Origin: Pasteurellaceae bacterium Pebbles2
GTDB lineage: Bacteria; Pseudomonadota; Gammaproteobacteria; Enterobacterales; Pasteurellaceae
Assembly: GCA_023101505.1 (NCBI GenBank)
Contig: LVZA01000001.1
Span: 682,001 to 746,000, forward strand
Length of the DNA stretch: 64,000 bases
Direction: 5' to 3'
Position numbers and translations under genes: made by a program. Of the stretch, positions 50,128-59,259 are shown one piece after another. The notes under the pieces were generated by a model. It was not told the origin of the DNA. It saw only the letters and a program-made list of their open reading frames with translations, and ran no database searches. Numbering within the stretch: the stretch's first letter is position 1; every line of letters begins with the position of its first letter.

Positions 50128-53100
50128 TTATGCTTGAAAGCCCAGTTTTTGCGCATAAGCTAAAATGGCTTTTTCAAAACAAGAAATTGGCGGTCTCACC
50201 GTACCTGCACCGATTTGCCCGAAGCCTGCAACTTTGTGAGCAATACCCGTGTTAATCACTGGTGTAAGCCCTTTTTCAACTACAAGGCGAGCATCAATCC
50301 CCAAACAAGCACCTTGGAAATTCCAGTTTGGCACAATATAATTTGGGTTGCGGTCGATACAAATTTCCATCATGTCATTGCTGGTACGTAGTGCATCTTC
50401 ATAGCCACCAGCACCCACAAAACGAGTTACCGCAGGGGCTGCGATCATCGCCATACCACCTACGCCGACGGTTTCAGTAATTGCTGAATCGCCAATATCA
50501 GGGCAAGCGTCTTCGCCATCATAACCTGTGAAATATAAACCTTGTGGCGTATTAACAGGGCCGACAAACCATTCATCGCCCATACCAGCGATACGAATAC
50601 CAAAGTGTACACCATTACGACACATCGCCGTAACAATAGTTCCTTCGGTTAATCTTCTTGCACCGTCCATAATTGCCTTGCTAGTCGCCATCATAATATT
50701 TAGGAAGAATTGGTCGGTATCGGCTAAGAATTTGATCACCGCATATTTGTTTTCTTCACTTAAATCGCTCATTGCGGTAATACGTGGAGCAACCTCTTTG
50801 AAGAACGCCAATGATGCCGCAATATTACGTTGGTGGAACTCATCGCCCATCGCAATCGCTTTTGCCACTAATGGGTTCACCGCTAAACCATTTTCCATTG
50901 AACGAATTGCTTTGCCTAAAGTCGGACCTAAAACATCACGCATCCATTCAAGGCGTTGTACCACTTCTTCTGAATAAGCACCAAAGCGAAGCACTTTACC
51001 AATTCCCTCGTTCATTGTGCAATAAGCGAAGTTACCATCAGTTTCGTTTTCTACCACCCAAACAGGCATATTTGCTGTGGTAATACCACCCATAGGGCCT
51101 ACTGCTCCAACATGATGGCAAGGAATAAATTTAATTTCACCGCTGGCTAATAACGCTCTCGCTGAAGCTTCATCTTCAGCCCATTTTTCAAAGAGTACAG
51201 CACCAACGCAAGAGCCTTGAACAGTATTCGGCATATCTTGGTATTGAATTGGCGGCCCTGCGTGTAAAATCACTTTGCCATCATTCAATTCTTTAATTAC
51301 CGTTTTCGCCAACACGTTATCACGAATAATCGGTGCAGCTGCAACCACTTTGGCGATCACTTTACGATTTGCTTCATCAATATCAAAGCCTTCATAATTT
51401 CTTAAGAAATTCAACACTTTGATTAATTGTAAATTACCACCTGCTGGCGGTGTCCAATCATATTGAACCACATCACAACCGAATTTTTCCGCCACATCAG
51501 CAAAACTTCTCAAACCAATATTCACAATGGTTGGTTTTTCTGAAAGTAAACGAAGTAACTGTGCTGATGGCTGATGTTTTTCTGTTGGCACAGCCACTTT
51601 GGCTTTTACTGCTTTCGCTTGCTCAACAAAATCTAAACCAATCGCATTCATGGCGACTTTTACCGCAATTTTGTTGGTTTCACAAACAATAACGCCAGCA
51701 TCAGTTAATTTTTGTACTGCAGCATCATAGCTTTGGAAATCTTTACGAGTACCACAAACTGTCGCTACGAAGAAGACTTTACGATTTGCCGCTTGTGCTT
51801 TAGCTTTTAATTGCTCAATAGTTGGAATTAAGGCACTTGCCATATCTTCGTGTGAGCCATAACCTAACACCACATCAAATAAAATCGCACCTGTTGTTGG
51901 GTCATCAACCGCTTCTTGCATACATTCAATACGTTTTGCAGGATCAATCATTGGGTGTGGTTTACCTTGAGTATAAACGTCATCACCTAAATCCACCACA
52001 ATATGACCATCTTGCTTAAACATAAAGCCGTCAGCTTTTGCACCTGAGCCTGTAATATTCAAGCCATCTTTCAATAACATTGCGGCTTCGCCAGCCAAAG
52101 TACCACCAGAATAATAGGCTTTTAAGGTTTTTCCTGCCGATTGGCTGTAAAATTCGCTTGAATTAGCTGAAAAGTGCGGTGTATTTTCTAATGATTTTTC
52201 AATATTTTCACCACGAACCAAGGCAACCGCTAAACGAGCAGCTTCATCCAAAGTATAAGCGTGATAGAAATTTTCTTCGTGGAATTCTGGTTTTTCCCCT
52301 AAGAATAAGGTGATGACTGGTTTGCTGTAATTGCTTAAACGAGCTGAAATTTTTTCACGCACGGCTTTTGCTGGCGGTTTTGAAATCACGATAAGCACTT
52401 TAACATTTTCGTTTTGTTCCATGGCTTCAATGGTATCTAACATGGTGATACCGCCAATATCTTCATAAAGATCTCGACCGCCAGTACCAATCGCATTTTC
52501 TACCCCTTCACCTAAACGATCAATGATGGTGGTAAGCTCTTGAATACCTGTGCCTGATGCACCGATAATGCCAATAGAACCTGGGGTTACATTATTGGTA
52601 AATGCTACTGGCACGCCTTGAATAATGCCTGTGCCGCAGTCTGGTCCCATAACAACCAAACCTTTGCTGTGAGCTTTTTGTTTTAAACTTTTTTCATCTT
52701 CTACGCTCACATTGTCGCTAAACATAAACACATTCAAGCCTTCATCTAAAGCTCGGTCAGCTTCTAAAGCAGCATAAGCCCCTGGAATGGAGATTACGGC
52801 AAGATTAGCATTTGGTTGCGTTGCTAAGGCTTTATCCCAAGATTTGACTGATGCCGACTCTGCTTTACCTGAACTTGCTTGTGCTTTTTGTTTGAGAAAT
52901 TCCTCCACTTTCTCCATAATGGTATCAAGCAAACTCTCTTGCTCAATATCCGCCACCACAACCATATCATTTGCGGTCGCTTCTTGTAATTCAGGTGTGT
53001 CCAAACCACTTTGCACAAAAATATCCTTGTTCGCTGGCGTTGCCATCATAATGGATACTTTCTTTACGCCCTCTAAAGTAGAAATGGCATTCGTTAATAA

Positions 53101-53154
53101 CATCAACACGACAGAGTCATGATAACTACCTTTTTTTACAACGGTTTTTAACAT
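50128..53154 (-). CDS. Fused AllF-AllG (FdrA-YlbE), oxamate carbamoyltransferase subunits
   Basis: 1008-residue protein joining two subunits that are separate in E. coli. Residues 1 to about 586 match FdrA/AllF: N-terminal KKGSYHDSVVLM, a CoA-ligase-like part with GPDCGTGIIQGVP and IGIIGASGTGIQEL, and the AllF end NIGLRSFADVAEKF through GGNLQLIKVL. Residues from about 587 match YlbE/AllG (DUF1116): LHAGPPIQYQDMP, FIPCHHVGAVGPMGGIT, MGDEFHQRNIAASL and INTGIAHKVAGFGQIGAG. The junction (near 51399) is almost seamless. I chose ATG 53154, with GGAAG upstream. With AllH it should convert oxalurate and phosphate to oxamate and carbamoyl phosphate. Length close to the sum of both parts excludes a missing domain. 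Confidence 0.88.
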   Translation of the reverse strand: MLKTVVKKGSYHDSVVLMLLTNAISTLEGVKKVSIMMATPANKDIFVQSGLDTPELQEATANDMVVVADIEQESLLDTIMEKVEEFLKQKAQASSGKAESASVKSWDKALATQPNANLAVISIPGAYAALEADRALDEGLNVFMFSDNVSVEDEKSLKQKAHSKGLVVMGPDCGTGIIQGVPVAFTNNVTPGSIGIIGASGTGIQELTTIIDRLGEGVENAIGTGGRDLYEDIGGITMLDTIEAMEQNENVKVLIVISKPPAKAVREKISARLSNYSKPVITLFLGEKPEFHEENFYHAYTLDEAARLAVALVRGENIEKSLENTPHFSANSSEFYSQSAGKTLKAYYSGGTLAGEAAMLLKDGLNITGSGAKADGFMFKQDGHIVVDLGDDVYTQGKPHPMIDPAKRIECMQEAVDDPTTGAILFDVVLGYGSHEDMASALIPTIEQLKAKAQAANRKVFFVATVCGTRKDFQSYDAAVQKLTDAGVIVCETNKIAVKVAMNAIGLDFVEQAKAVKAKVAVPTEKHQPSAQLLRLLSEKPTIVNIGLRSFADVAEKFGCDVVQYDWTPPAGGNLQLIKVLNFLRNYEGFDIDEANRKVIAKVVAAAPIIRDNVLAKTVIKELNDGKVILHAGPPIQYQDMPNTVQGSCVGAVLFEKWAEDEASARALLASGEIKFIPCHHVGAVGPMGGITTANMPVWVVENETDGNFAYCTMNEGIGKVLRFGAYSEEVVQRLEWMRDVLGPTLGKAIRSMENGLAVNPLVAKAIAMGDEFHQRNIAASLAFFKEVAPRITAMSDLSEENKYAVIKFLADTDQFFLNIMMATSKAIMDGARRLTEGTIVTAMCRNGVHFGIRIAGMGDEWFVGPVNTPQGLYFTGYDGEDACPDIGDSAITETVGVGGMAMIAAPAVTRFVGAGGYEDALRTSNDMMEICIDRNPNYIVPNWNFQGACLGIDARLVVEKGLTPVINTGIAHKVAGFGQIGAGTVRPPISCFEKAILAYAQKLGFQA

Positions 53155-53183
53155 ATTTATGCTTCCTTTCTTAAACAATTAGA

Positions 53184-53200
53184 AGCGCCACGAAGGCGCT
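53184..53200 (-). other. Intercistronic hairpin between allD and the allFG fusion
   Basis: AGCGCC and GGCGCT form a 6-bp GC-rich stem with a 5-base loop in the 74-bp gap, the widest gap of the operon. It is not followed by T on the coding strand, so it is not a terminator; it may mark an RNA processing or stabilising site. Confidence 0.5.
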
Positions 53201-53228
53201 CGTCTTTAAATGAGATTAGAGATAACAA

Positions 53229-54278
53229 TTAATCAGCAAAACGATTTTTATGATCGTAACGATCAAAATGAATATCATCACTAATCAAATATTCATAAAT
53301 CGCATCAACAATTTCAATACCGCCAGTGGCATAGGCATGAGCTTTGCGTTTTTCTGCACGCTCACCTGGATAATATACTTTATCATTACCTGGCGCAGGT
53401 GCCATTTCGCCTAATTCATCAATCGATTTTGCCATATTCTCACGGAATTGTTCCGCACCACAGAAACGTGCTGGATCGATGACAATATGCATATGTCCAA
53501 GACGACGACCTTCAGATAAATCGTGATACATAGAAGAAACATGTTTACCAAATGGGACGCCTAACAAAATACCAGAGAAAATATCCACCATCATCATTAA
53601 GCCATAGCCTTTTGCACCAGAAATTGGCACAAGCGCATTCACTTTGTTTGGATCTGTAACAGGATTGCCGTCCACATCAACCGCCCAGCTATCAGGAATG
53701 CTTTCGCCACGAGAACGTTTATCTAAAATTTTACCCCATGCCTGAACGGTCGTTGCCATATCAAAAACCACATTACGATCATCTGCTGGTGCTGCAAATG
53801 AAATAGGGTTCGTACCATAATAAGGCTCAGAACCACCATATGGCACTGCCATTGGGTCTGATTGGCAGAATGAAATTGAAAGTAAGCCCTCTTTTGCTGC
53901 CATTTCAGTATAGTAGCCAATCGCACCACTGTGTGAAATATTACGCACACCAACAATGGCAATCCCTGATTTCTTCGCCATTTCAATCGCTTTTTCCATG
54001 GCAAGTGTCGCTGCTACATAACCACAGCCGTTATCCCCCTCAAAAATCGCAGAAGCAGGACCGGTTTCTTTCCATTCAAATTTAGGATCATGTGTAATGC
54101 CGCCTTTAAAAATACGTTCACAATAATATTCCATACGAACAGCACCATGTGAGTGATAACCACGTTCATCTGACCAAGTCAGAATTTCCGCAGTAATATC
54201 CGCATGTTGATCATTTAAACCCGCTTTCATTAACTTTGCTTTCATTAAGCCTTTAAGTTCTGCTCTCGATAATTTCAT
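53229..54278 (-). CDS. allD: Ureidoglycolate dehydrogenase (NAD+)
   Basis: 349 residues, the same length as E. coli AllD. It belongs to the malate/L-lactate dehydrogenase (type 2) family and oxidises (S)-ureidoglycolate to oxalurate with NAD. Family stretches are TWSDERGYHSHGAVRMEYY near residue 30 with the catalytic His, NISHSGAIGYYTEMA, and PYGGSEPYYGTNPISFAAP. The GAKGYGLMMMVDIFSGIL segment is also conserved. Other members act on malate, sulfolactate or lactate; the operon context decides the assignment. It follows allE by 25 bp. Confidence 0.9.
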   Translation of the reverse strand: MKLSRAELKGLMKAKLMKAGLNDQHADITAEILTWSDERGYHSHGAVRMEYYCERIFKGGITHDPKFEWKETGPASAIFEGDNGCGYVAATLAMEKAIEMAKKSGIAIVGVRNISHSGAIGYYTEMAAKEGLLSISFCQSDPMAVPYGGSEPYYGTNPISFAAPADDRNVVFDMATTVQAWGKILDKRSRGESIPDSWAVDVDGNPVTDPNKVNALVPISGAKGYGLMMMVDIFSGILLGVPFGKHVSSMYHDLSEGRRLGHMHIVIDPARFCGAEQFRENMAKSIDELGEMAPAPGNDKVYYPGERAEKRKAHAYATGGIEIVDAIYEYLISDDIHFDRYDHKNRFAD

Positions 54279-54303
54279 TTAATACTCCTTTAATTACAAC
54301 TTA

Positions 54304-55089
54304 TTATAGTTCAACATCTCTATTGCATTCTTTGGAATAAATATAGACGAAATCTTCATCGCCTACTGCATAACACGCTTGTGGACAATAAGAATCCATA
54401 AAGACATAATCGTCTTTTTTCACCGGAATCCATTCATCGTCTAATCGATACATGCCTTTGCCTGATAAAAATAGCATACCATGCTCTTGGAAATGGGTTT
54501 CAATATAACCGTGTGATGCACCTGGTTTGAATAACAAAATGTGCATATTCATATCAAAGCCAAAATCCGTTGCTGCTGGTAATAGGTCTTTGATTAAGCA
54601 AGTATCCATATTTTCATATTTGACGTATTCAATATCATTTACATTGCCGACGAAAGTTTTTGCCTGTTGCCCCTCAAGTGGCGTATAACGGCGACGATGA
54701 ATATAAATTTTAGTATCGCTAGATGAGTTATTAACAAAACTTAAGACTTGATCTGCGGTAGAGAAAATATAACCGCCCGTGGTTAATTCAGCCTGAGTAT
54801 CTTGATTTTTAACTGAAAGTTGCCCATTGACACAATATACAAATACTTCAATACCGTTTCCGCCTAACTGAGTGCAACCGCCAGATGGGTGAACTGTCGC
54901 AATATAATCAGCAAATGACGCCCCCAATGCTGGAGATGACAAAATACTAATATCGCAATTATGGTAGTTAGGAATGCTATTGCGTACCAAACCATCAGTT
55001 TCCAAAATAACGAAATTATTTTTGCGAATGACTGAGCGAGTAGCTAACAAATCTTGTCTATACCCAAGTTGTCCATTTAGATAGCCCAT
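54304..55089 (-). CDS. allE: (S)-ureidoglycine aminohydrolase
   Basis: 261 residues, as in E. coli AllE (YlbA). It is a bicupin manganese enzyme that releases ammonia from ureidoglycine to give (S)-ureidoglycolate. The C-terminal cupin with likely metal ligands is KPGASHGYIETHFQEHGM, followed by YRLDDEWIPVKKDDYVFM. The N-terminal cupin includes VHPSGGCTQLGGNGIEVF. It is the first gene of the seven-gene minus-strand operon allE-allD-allFG-carbamate kinase-LctP permease-small protein-allC; the promoter must lie in the 101 bp shared with the divergent hydrolase gene. Confidence 0.92.
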   Translation of the reverse strand: MGYLNGQLGYRQDLLATRSVIRKNNFVILETDGLVRNSIPNYHNCDISILSSPALGASFADYIATVHPSGGCTQLGGNGIEVFVYCVNGQLSVKNQDTQAELTTGGYIFSTADQVLSFVNNSSSDTKIYIHRRRYTPLEGQQAKTFVGNVNDIEYVKYENMDTCLIKDLLPAATDFGFDMNMHILLFKPGASHGYIETHFQEHGMLFLSGKGMYRLDDEWIPVKKDDYVFMDSYCPQACYAVGDEDFVYIYSKECNRDVEL

Positions 55090-55190
55090 TATTATTCTCC
55101 TATATCTTATTACGATGACGTAGTTTCGTTTGTGTTTAATTAATGAAGTTTTATAATAACCTCATCAATTTCCGTTAAAAAGTAGGTACT

Positions 55191-56051
55191 ATGCTGCAAA
55201 TTTCACATATATTGCTGAATTCAGTTCAAGTAGAAGAAACCACTTTAGCACTTAATGCAACACATTATATTGACGACCAAATCCACCCCAAAGCCACCTT
55301 AATTTATTTGCACGGTGGCGGTTTATTGGCGGGCTCCCGCCAAGATTTACCTGCATTGCATCAACAATTTTTTACTCAAGCTGGCGTTCAAATTATTGCC
55401 TTGGATTATCCGCTTTCGCCACAGGTTCAAATCGATCAAATTTTGGCATCATTATTACAGTCAATAAAACTGCTAAAAAACCAACCGCACTTTAATACCC
55501 ATTTACCTTTATTTTTATGGGGGCGTTCGGCGGGGGCTTATTTAGCCTTATTAATCGGGGCAAAATGCTCACAAAATGCTGAGTTTCCACCCATTGCTGG
55601 CATTCTTTCATTTTATGGCTACGGTTTTCTGACTGACGGCTGGTATGATTCACCAAGTGCTTACTATGCAAAATTGCCTAAAATAGAAGAAAGCACCTTT
55701 CAGGCTTTGACGAAAACGCCACAAGTCGAAACTGACCGTAATGCCTTTGCCAGCTATATTTACGCACGTCAAACAGGGTTATGGAAATCCCTTATTTATC
55801 AAGGCAGAGATAAATTTTTCTATCTTGATTATAGTTTACGCGCATCTGAATTAAATCTTCCTTTATTCTTCGCCCACGCAACAGGCGATCCTGATGTTCC
55901 TTTTGCTGAATTTAATGCACTGTGCGCCAAATATCCAGCACAACGTTTTGTTGCTGCGACAGATGTTCATGATTTTGATGATAATGAACAATCTCCACTG
56001 ACACAGGACTTATTACAAGCTAGTCTAAAGTTTATTCAGCAACATCTCTAA
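55191..56051 (+). CDS. Alpha/beta hydrolase of unknown substrate in the allantoin cluster
   Basis: 286-residue serine hydrolase of the HSL/carboxylesterase type. The oxyanion-hole motif HGGG is at 41-44. The nucleophile is Ser113 in GRSAG, a variant of GxSxG. Likely acid Asp233 or Asp235 lies in ATGDPDVPF, and the catalytic His260 is in DVHDFDD. No signal peptide is visible, so it is cytoplasmic. It is divergent from allE and convergent with an allantoin permease gene, inside the island. No ureide-pathway enzyme of this fold is known to me, so the substrate is open; it may be unrelated to allantoin. Confidence 0.75.
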   Translation: MLQISHILLNSVQVEETTLALNATHYIDDQIHPKATLIYLHGGGLLAGSRQDLPALHQQFFTQAGVQIIALDYPLSPQVQIDQILASLLQSIKLLKNQPHFNTHLPLFLWGRSAGAYLALLIGAKCSQNAEFPPIAGILSFYGYGFLTDGWYDSPSAYYAKLPKIEESTFQALTKTPQVETDRNAFASYIYARQTGLWKSLIYQGRDKFFYLDYSLRASELNLPLFFAHATGDPDVPFAEFNALCAKYPAQRFVAATDVHDFDDNEQSPLTQDLLQASLKFIQQHL

Positions 56052-56061
56052 TCTTCCTCAT

Positions 56062-56103
56062 AAAAGTGCGGTTAAAAAAACTCAGTTTTTCCACCGCACT
56101 TTT
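56062..56103. terminator. Bidirectional terminator (inverted uptake sequences)
   Basis: AAAAGTGCGGT and ACCGCACTTTT form an 11-bp stem with a 20-base loop that can extend through AAAAA/TTTTT pairs. It separates the convergent hydrolase and permease genes. Confidence 0.8.
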
Positions 56104-56109
56104 ACTCAA

Positions 56110-57444
56110 TTACTTATCAGCCGCAAAAATCGTTCCCTCTCTGAAACGTTTGCTTGCAGGTAAATATTTCATAGTGAAATAATATACGATTGCCGTTGGA
56201 ATGGTTGCAGTTAAGAATGAAATATCTGCATTGAACAAACCAATAATTGCACCGAATACGATTGAAATAATCGCCGCCCAGTTCACGCCTTTGCGGTTAC
56301 CTTCTTCATCATATAATTCTTCAACATTGATTTTGCCTTTATGGAGAATGTAATAGTCCACCATTAACACCGCAAAGATTGGGCTGAAGAATACGGTATA
56401 AGTTAAAACGAAAATATCCACGCCAGCTGAAGATTCATCTGATGTAATTAACCAAGGGCAAGTCGCCACTGCAATAATACCAATTAAAATTACCGCAGTT
56501 TTATGTTTAATTTTAAATGCGTCCATTAAAGCATAAGCTGGCGGCACGACATTACTTGCTAAGTTAGTCGTCATTTGAGCAAATAAAATAAAGATTAAGG
56601 TAATAATAACTAAGAATTGATTATCCGCCGCTTTCGCAAAGGCATTGATTGGATTAGCGATACCTGTCGCTGATGAAATCATTAAACCAATTAATCCCAT
56701 AAAGACTGTCGGAGGCACCATTGCTAAGAAATATACCACACCACGTTTAGCTGTTGAATAGCCTGGTTTGAGTTCTCGAACATAATCTCCCACGTTTAAC
56801 ATCACTAAAACGTTAACACCAAAGAAAGCAACGATAGCGCTAATAAATGGAATTCCCCAAGTCCCCTCTTTATTAATTAGATTAGCTTCAATTTCGCCAC
56901 CAAATTTAGTCATACAAATGTAAAACATATAAGAGAGAGATGCCATAATGACGACCGCACCAATATTTTCTAGCCATTTTAACCCATGAAATCCTGTAGT
57001 AGAGATCCAAATTTGGAGCAGTTGGAATAGCAAGAAAAATAAAACAGTATTGTCATAATCAAATAATGAAATGGAGATTTGATTAATCGCTGAACCACCT
57101 AACCAACTTTGCACACCATACCATACGATAGCTGGTACACCACGCAACATGGCAGGTAAAATATTGCCTTTAGTGCCAAATGCGCTTTTTAATTGCACGG
57201 CATAAGGAACGCCAGTTTTATAACTTAACTGGTCATTCAAACAAAGGCAAAGAATTAATAATAAAGAGCCTATTACCATTGCAGTAAAGGCTTGAGTTAG
57301 ATTTAAACCTTTTTCAAGCTGACCAGAACCAAGCGCAAATGTTCCGATAGAGACGCAGCCACCTAGCCAAAGGAATAAATAAGAAGTTAAGCCCATAATT
57401 CGTTTATCTTTAGAAATCGGGCGTAAGTTAGTGTTTTCAGCCAT
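56110..57444 (-). CDS. NCS1-family permease, probably for allantoin (copy 1)
   Basis: 444-residue membrane protein with about twelve helices of the nucleobase-cation-symport-1 family. Family stretches are LWLGGCVSIGTFALG in helix 1, RGVPAIVWYGVQSWLGGSAI (split PAIVWYG and VQSWLGG) and NLASNVVPPAYALMDAF, which in Mhp1-type transporters line the substrate site. It lies 65 bp downstream of an allantoinase gene on the same strand, so allantoin or a related hydantoin is the likely substrate. It is somewhat shorter than E. coli AllP. A homologous permease lies at 61662-63014, also behind an allantoinase gene. Confidence 0.83.
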   Translation of the reverse strand: MAENTNLRPISKDKRIMGLTSYLFLWLGGCVSIGTFALGSGQLEKGLNLTQAFTAMVIGSLLLILCLCLNDQLSYKTGVPYAVQLKSAFGTKGNILPAMLRGVPAIVWYGVQSWLGGSAINQISISLFDYDNTVLFFLLFQLLQIWISTTGFHGLKWLENIGAVVIMASLSYMFYICMTKFGGEIEANLINKEGTWGIPFISAIVAFFGVNVLVMLNVGDYVRELKPGYSTAKRGVVYFLAMVPPTVFMGLIGLMISSATGIANPINAFAKAADNQFLVIITLIFILFAQMTTNLASNVVPPAYALMDAFKIKHKTAVILIGIIAVATCPWLITSDESSAGVDIFVLTYTVFFSPIFAVLMVDYYILHKGKINVEELYDEEGNRKGVNWAAIISIVFGAIIGLFNADISFLTATIPTAIVYYFTMKYLPASKRFREGTIFAADK

Positions 57445-57509
57445 ACTACTCTCCTGTATTGTGTTTAGAATTTATTAAAATAAAAAATCGTTAAAAATTT
57501 GACCGCTCT

Positions 57510-58916
57510 TTAGGGTTTTACAGGACGAATAAACGTACCATATCCTACCGCATCTTTTTTATACATTCCGTCTTCAGCTACGATGCGACCACGAATAATG
57601 GTATGCGTTGGTGCACCTTTGCCCTCTAATCCGTTGAAACAAGTAACATGTCCTTTTGTAAACAATTTTTCTTGTTCTACTTTCCAAGGTTTTTCAGGGT
57701 CAACAATCACAATATCCGCATCAAAACCAATTTCAAATGCACCTTTGCGTCCGTATAAACCGAATAATTTGGCAGGGTTAATCCCCATGACACGCGCGAT
57801 TAAACTTGGGCTAAGTTTACGTTGATGAACCACCATGTTAAACATCATCGGGAAGAAGAATTGAATGCAGTTCAAACCGCCCCAAGCGTCCCAAATATCT
57901 CTAGTTTCATTATCTTTTTCGTGATCTGCAGATGGAGAGTGATCACTACCTACACAAGAAAGTGTGCCATCTAATACATAATCCCATAATTTTTCCATAT
58001 CTTCATGCTTACGCAATGGCGGTGTACATTTCGCAGGGCCACCTTTTTCAAACACGAAATCTTCAGTAAACCCAAGATAATGAGCGCAAGTTTCACCTGA
58101 AACTGGTAAGCCCTCATAAATCGCATCTTTCACTAATTGCGCCACCATCGGGTGAGTGACGTGGCAAATATGGACACGACCACCTGTGGCACGGGACATA
58201 TCAATAATATTTTTTGTTGCCACATATTCTACCCATACATCGTGCGCATCCAGGAATTCACGAATTTTTTGTTGTTCTGTTAAACCTTGTTTTGCTTTAG
58301 CTTCTTTTACTCGCTCTTTAACTTGACCAAATTCTTCACAGTGAAAACCTGATAAGGCATTGAATGGCTTAAGAATTTCTAAGGCTTTACGCACATTTCC
58401 TAAATTTACAGTTGGGAATAATTCGCCATTCGGGCAAGTAAATCCTTTGAATGCTGCTACGCCGCACGCTTCTAAATCCACTAAATCATTGACATTAGAC
58501 TTAATTGAATCAGGACTATCATCATAATCGCCGACAATACCGCCCCAAAGTGCAAAATCCACATAGGAATGTTGGCTTACTCGGTCGTGTTTTAATTTGA
58601 AAATATCTTTATTAAGAAGGGAAGGATCATTATTGAGAGGCATATCGATAAGTGTTGTACAGCCTGCGACAACTGCAGCGCGGGAACCTGTTTCAAAATC
58701 TTCACGATAATCAAAGCCTGGTTCGTTCAAATGTGCATGGCAGTCAATAATTCCAGGGAAAATCAATTTTCCTTTTGCGTCAATCACTTCTTTTGCTTCA
58801 ACTTCAGTATCTGGTGCAAGGAACGCAGCATATTTACCATCTTTCACTGCAACGCTGGCTGGATAAACACGATCTGCGGTAACTAATTGTCCATTTTTCA
58901 CGATTAAATCATACAT
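57510..58916 (-). CDS. allB: Allantoinase (copy 1)
   Basis: 468-residue cyclic amidohydrolase that opens the allantoin ring to allantoate. The metal ligands typical of the family are visible: His60-x-His62 in DCHAHLNEPG, the lysine that becomes carboxylated at Lys157 in AAFKGF, His192 in GFHCEEF, a later HICHVTHP, and the catalytic Asp in VGSDHSPSADH. It is co-directional with the permease that follows 65 bp later. Dihydropyrimidinase is an alternative fold relative, but the neighbourhood and the SDHSP motif favour allantoinase. It is one of two paralogues in the window. Confidence 0.9.
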   Translation of the reverse strand: MYDLIVKNGQLVTADRVYPASVAVKDGKYAAFLAPDTEVEAKEVIDAKGKLIFPGIIDCHAHLNEPGFDYREDFETGSRAAVVAGCTTLIDMPLNNDPSLLNKDIFKLKHDRVSQHSYVDFALWGGIVGDYDDSPDSIKSNVNDLVDLEACGVAAFKGFTCPNGELFPTVNLGNVRKALEILKPFNALSGFHCEEFGQVKERVKEAKAKQGLTEQQKIREFLDAHDVWVEYVATKNIIDMSRATGGRVHICHVTHPMVAQLVKDAIYEGLPVSGETCAHYLGFTEDFVFEKGGPAKCTPPLRKHEDMEKLWDYVLDGTLSCVGSDHSPSADHEKDNETRDIWDAWGGLNCIQFFFPMMFNMVVHQRKLSPSLIARVMGINPAKLFGLYGRKGAFEIGFDADIVIVDPEKPWKVEQEKLFTKGHVTCFNGLEGKGAPTHTIIRGRIVAEDGMYKKDAVGYGTFIRPVKP

Positions 58917-59259
58917 AGAAGTTCTCTCTTTAATTGGTTAGTGAAATGAATTTTGAGAATAACATTTAACATCAACAAAACAACGAAAAATCGCATCAAA
59001 TACATCATTGTCATTATAATGTTGATTTTCATTTAAAATTTAACCTTATCGCTTGGATAAAATCAAATATTGAAATATTGCATTTTCTTTCTAAGTGTTT
59101 GAATTATGCTACAACATTTTTAGAAAAAATAACAATAGTTAAATGAAATGAAACTGAGCTGAAACGTTTAACCATAAAAATTTACTTAAAATCAATAAAA
59201 AATAATGTAGAATTCTTCTTATTAACTAACATAGCTATTGGCTTCACAGAGACGATTTT
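58917..59259. promoter_or_regulatory. Divergent promoter region between allB (copy 1) and allH
   Basis: A 343-bp AT-rich spacer with no gene. It must hold the promoters of both transcripts. Visible structure: a 10-bp palindrome CATTATAATG (59012-59021); repeated TGAAA units at 59144, 59149 and 59160, with TGAAAC at 59149 and 59160 spaced 11 bp apart; and GCTGAAACGTTT (59158-59169), whose AAACGTTT core is the type bound by LacI/PurR-family repressors. I saw no CRP consensus site. Which of these is functional cannot be told from sequence. Confidence 0.5.
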
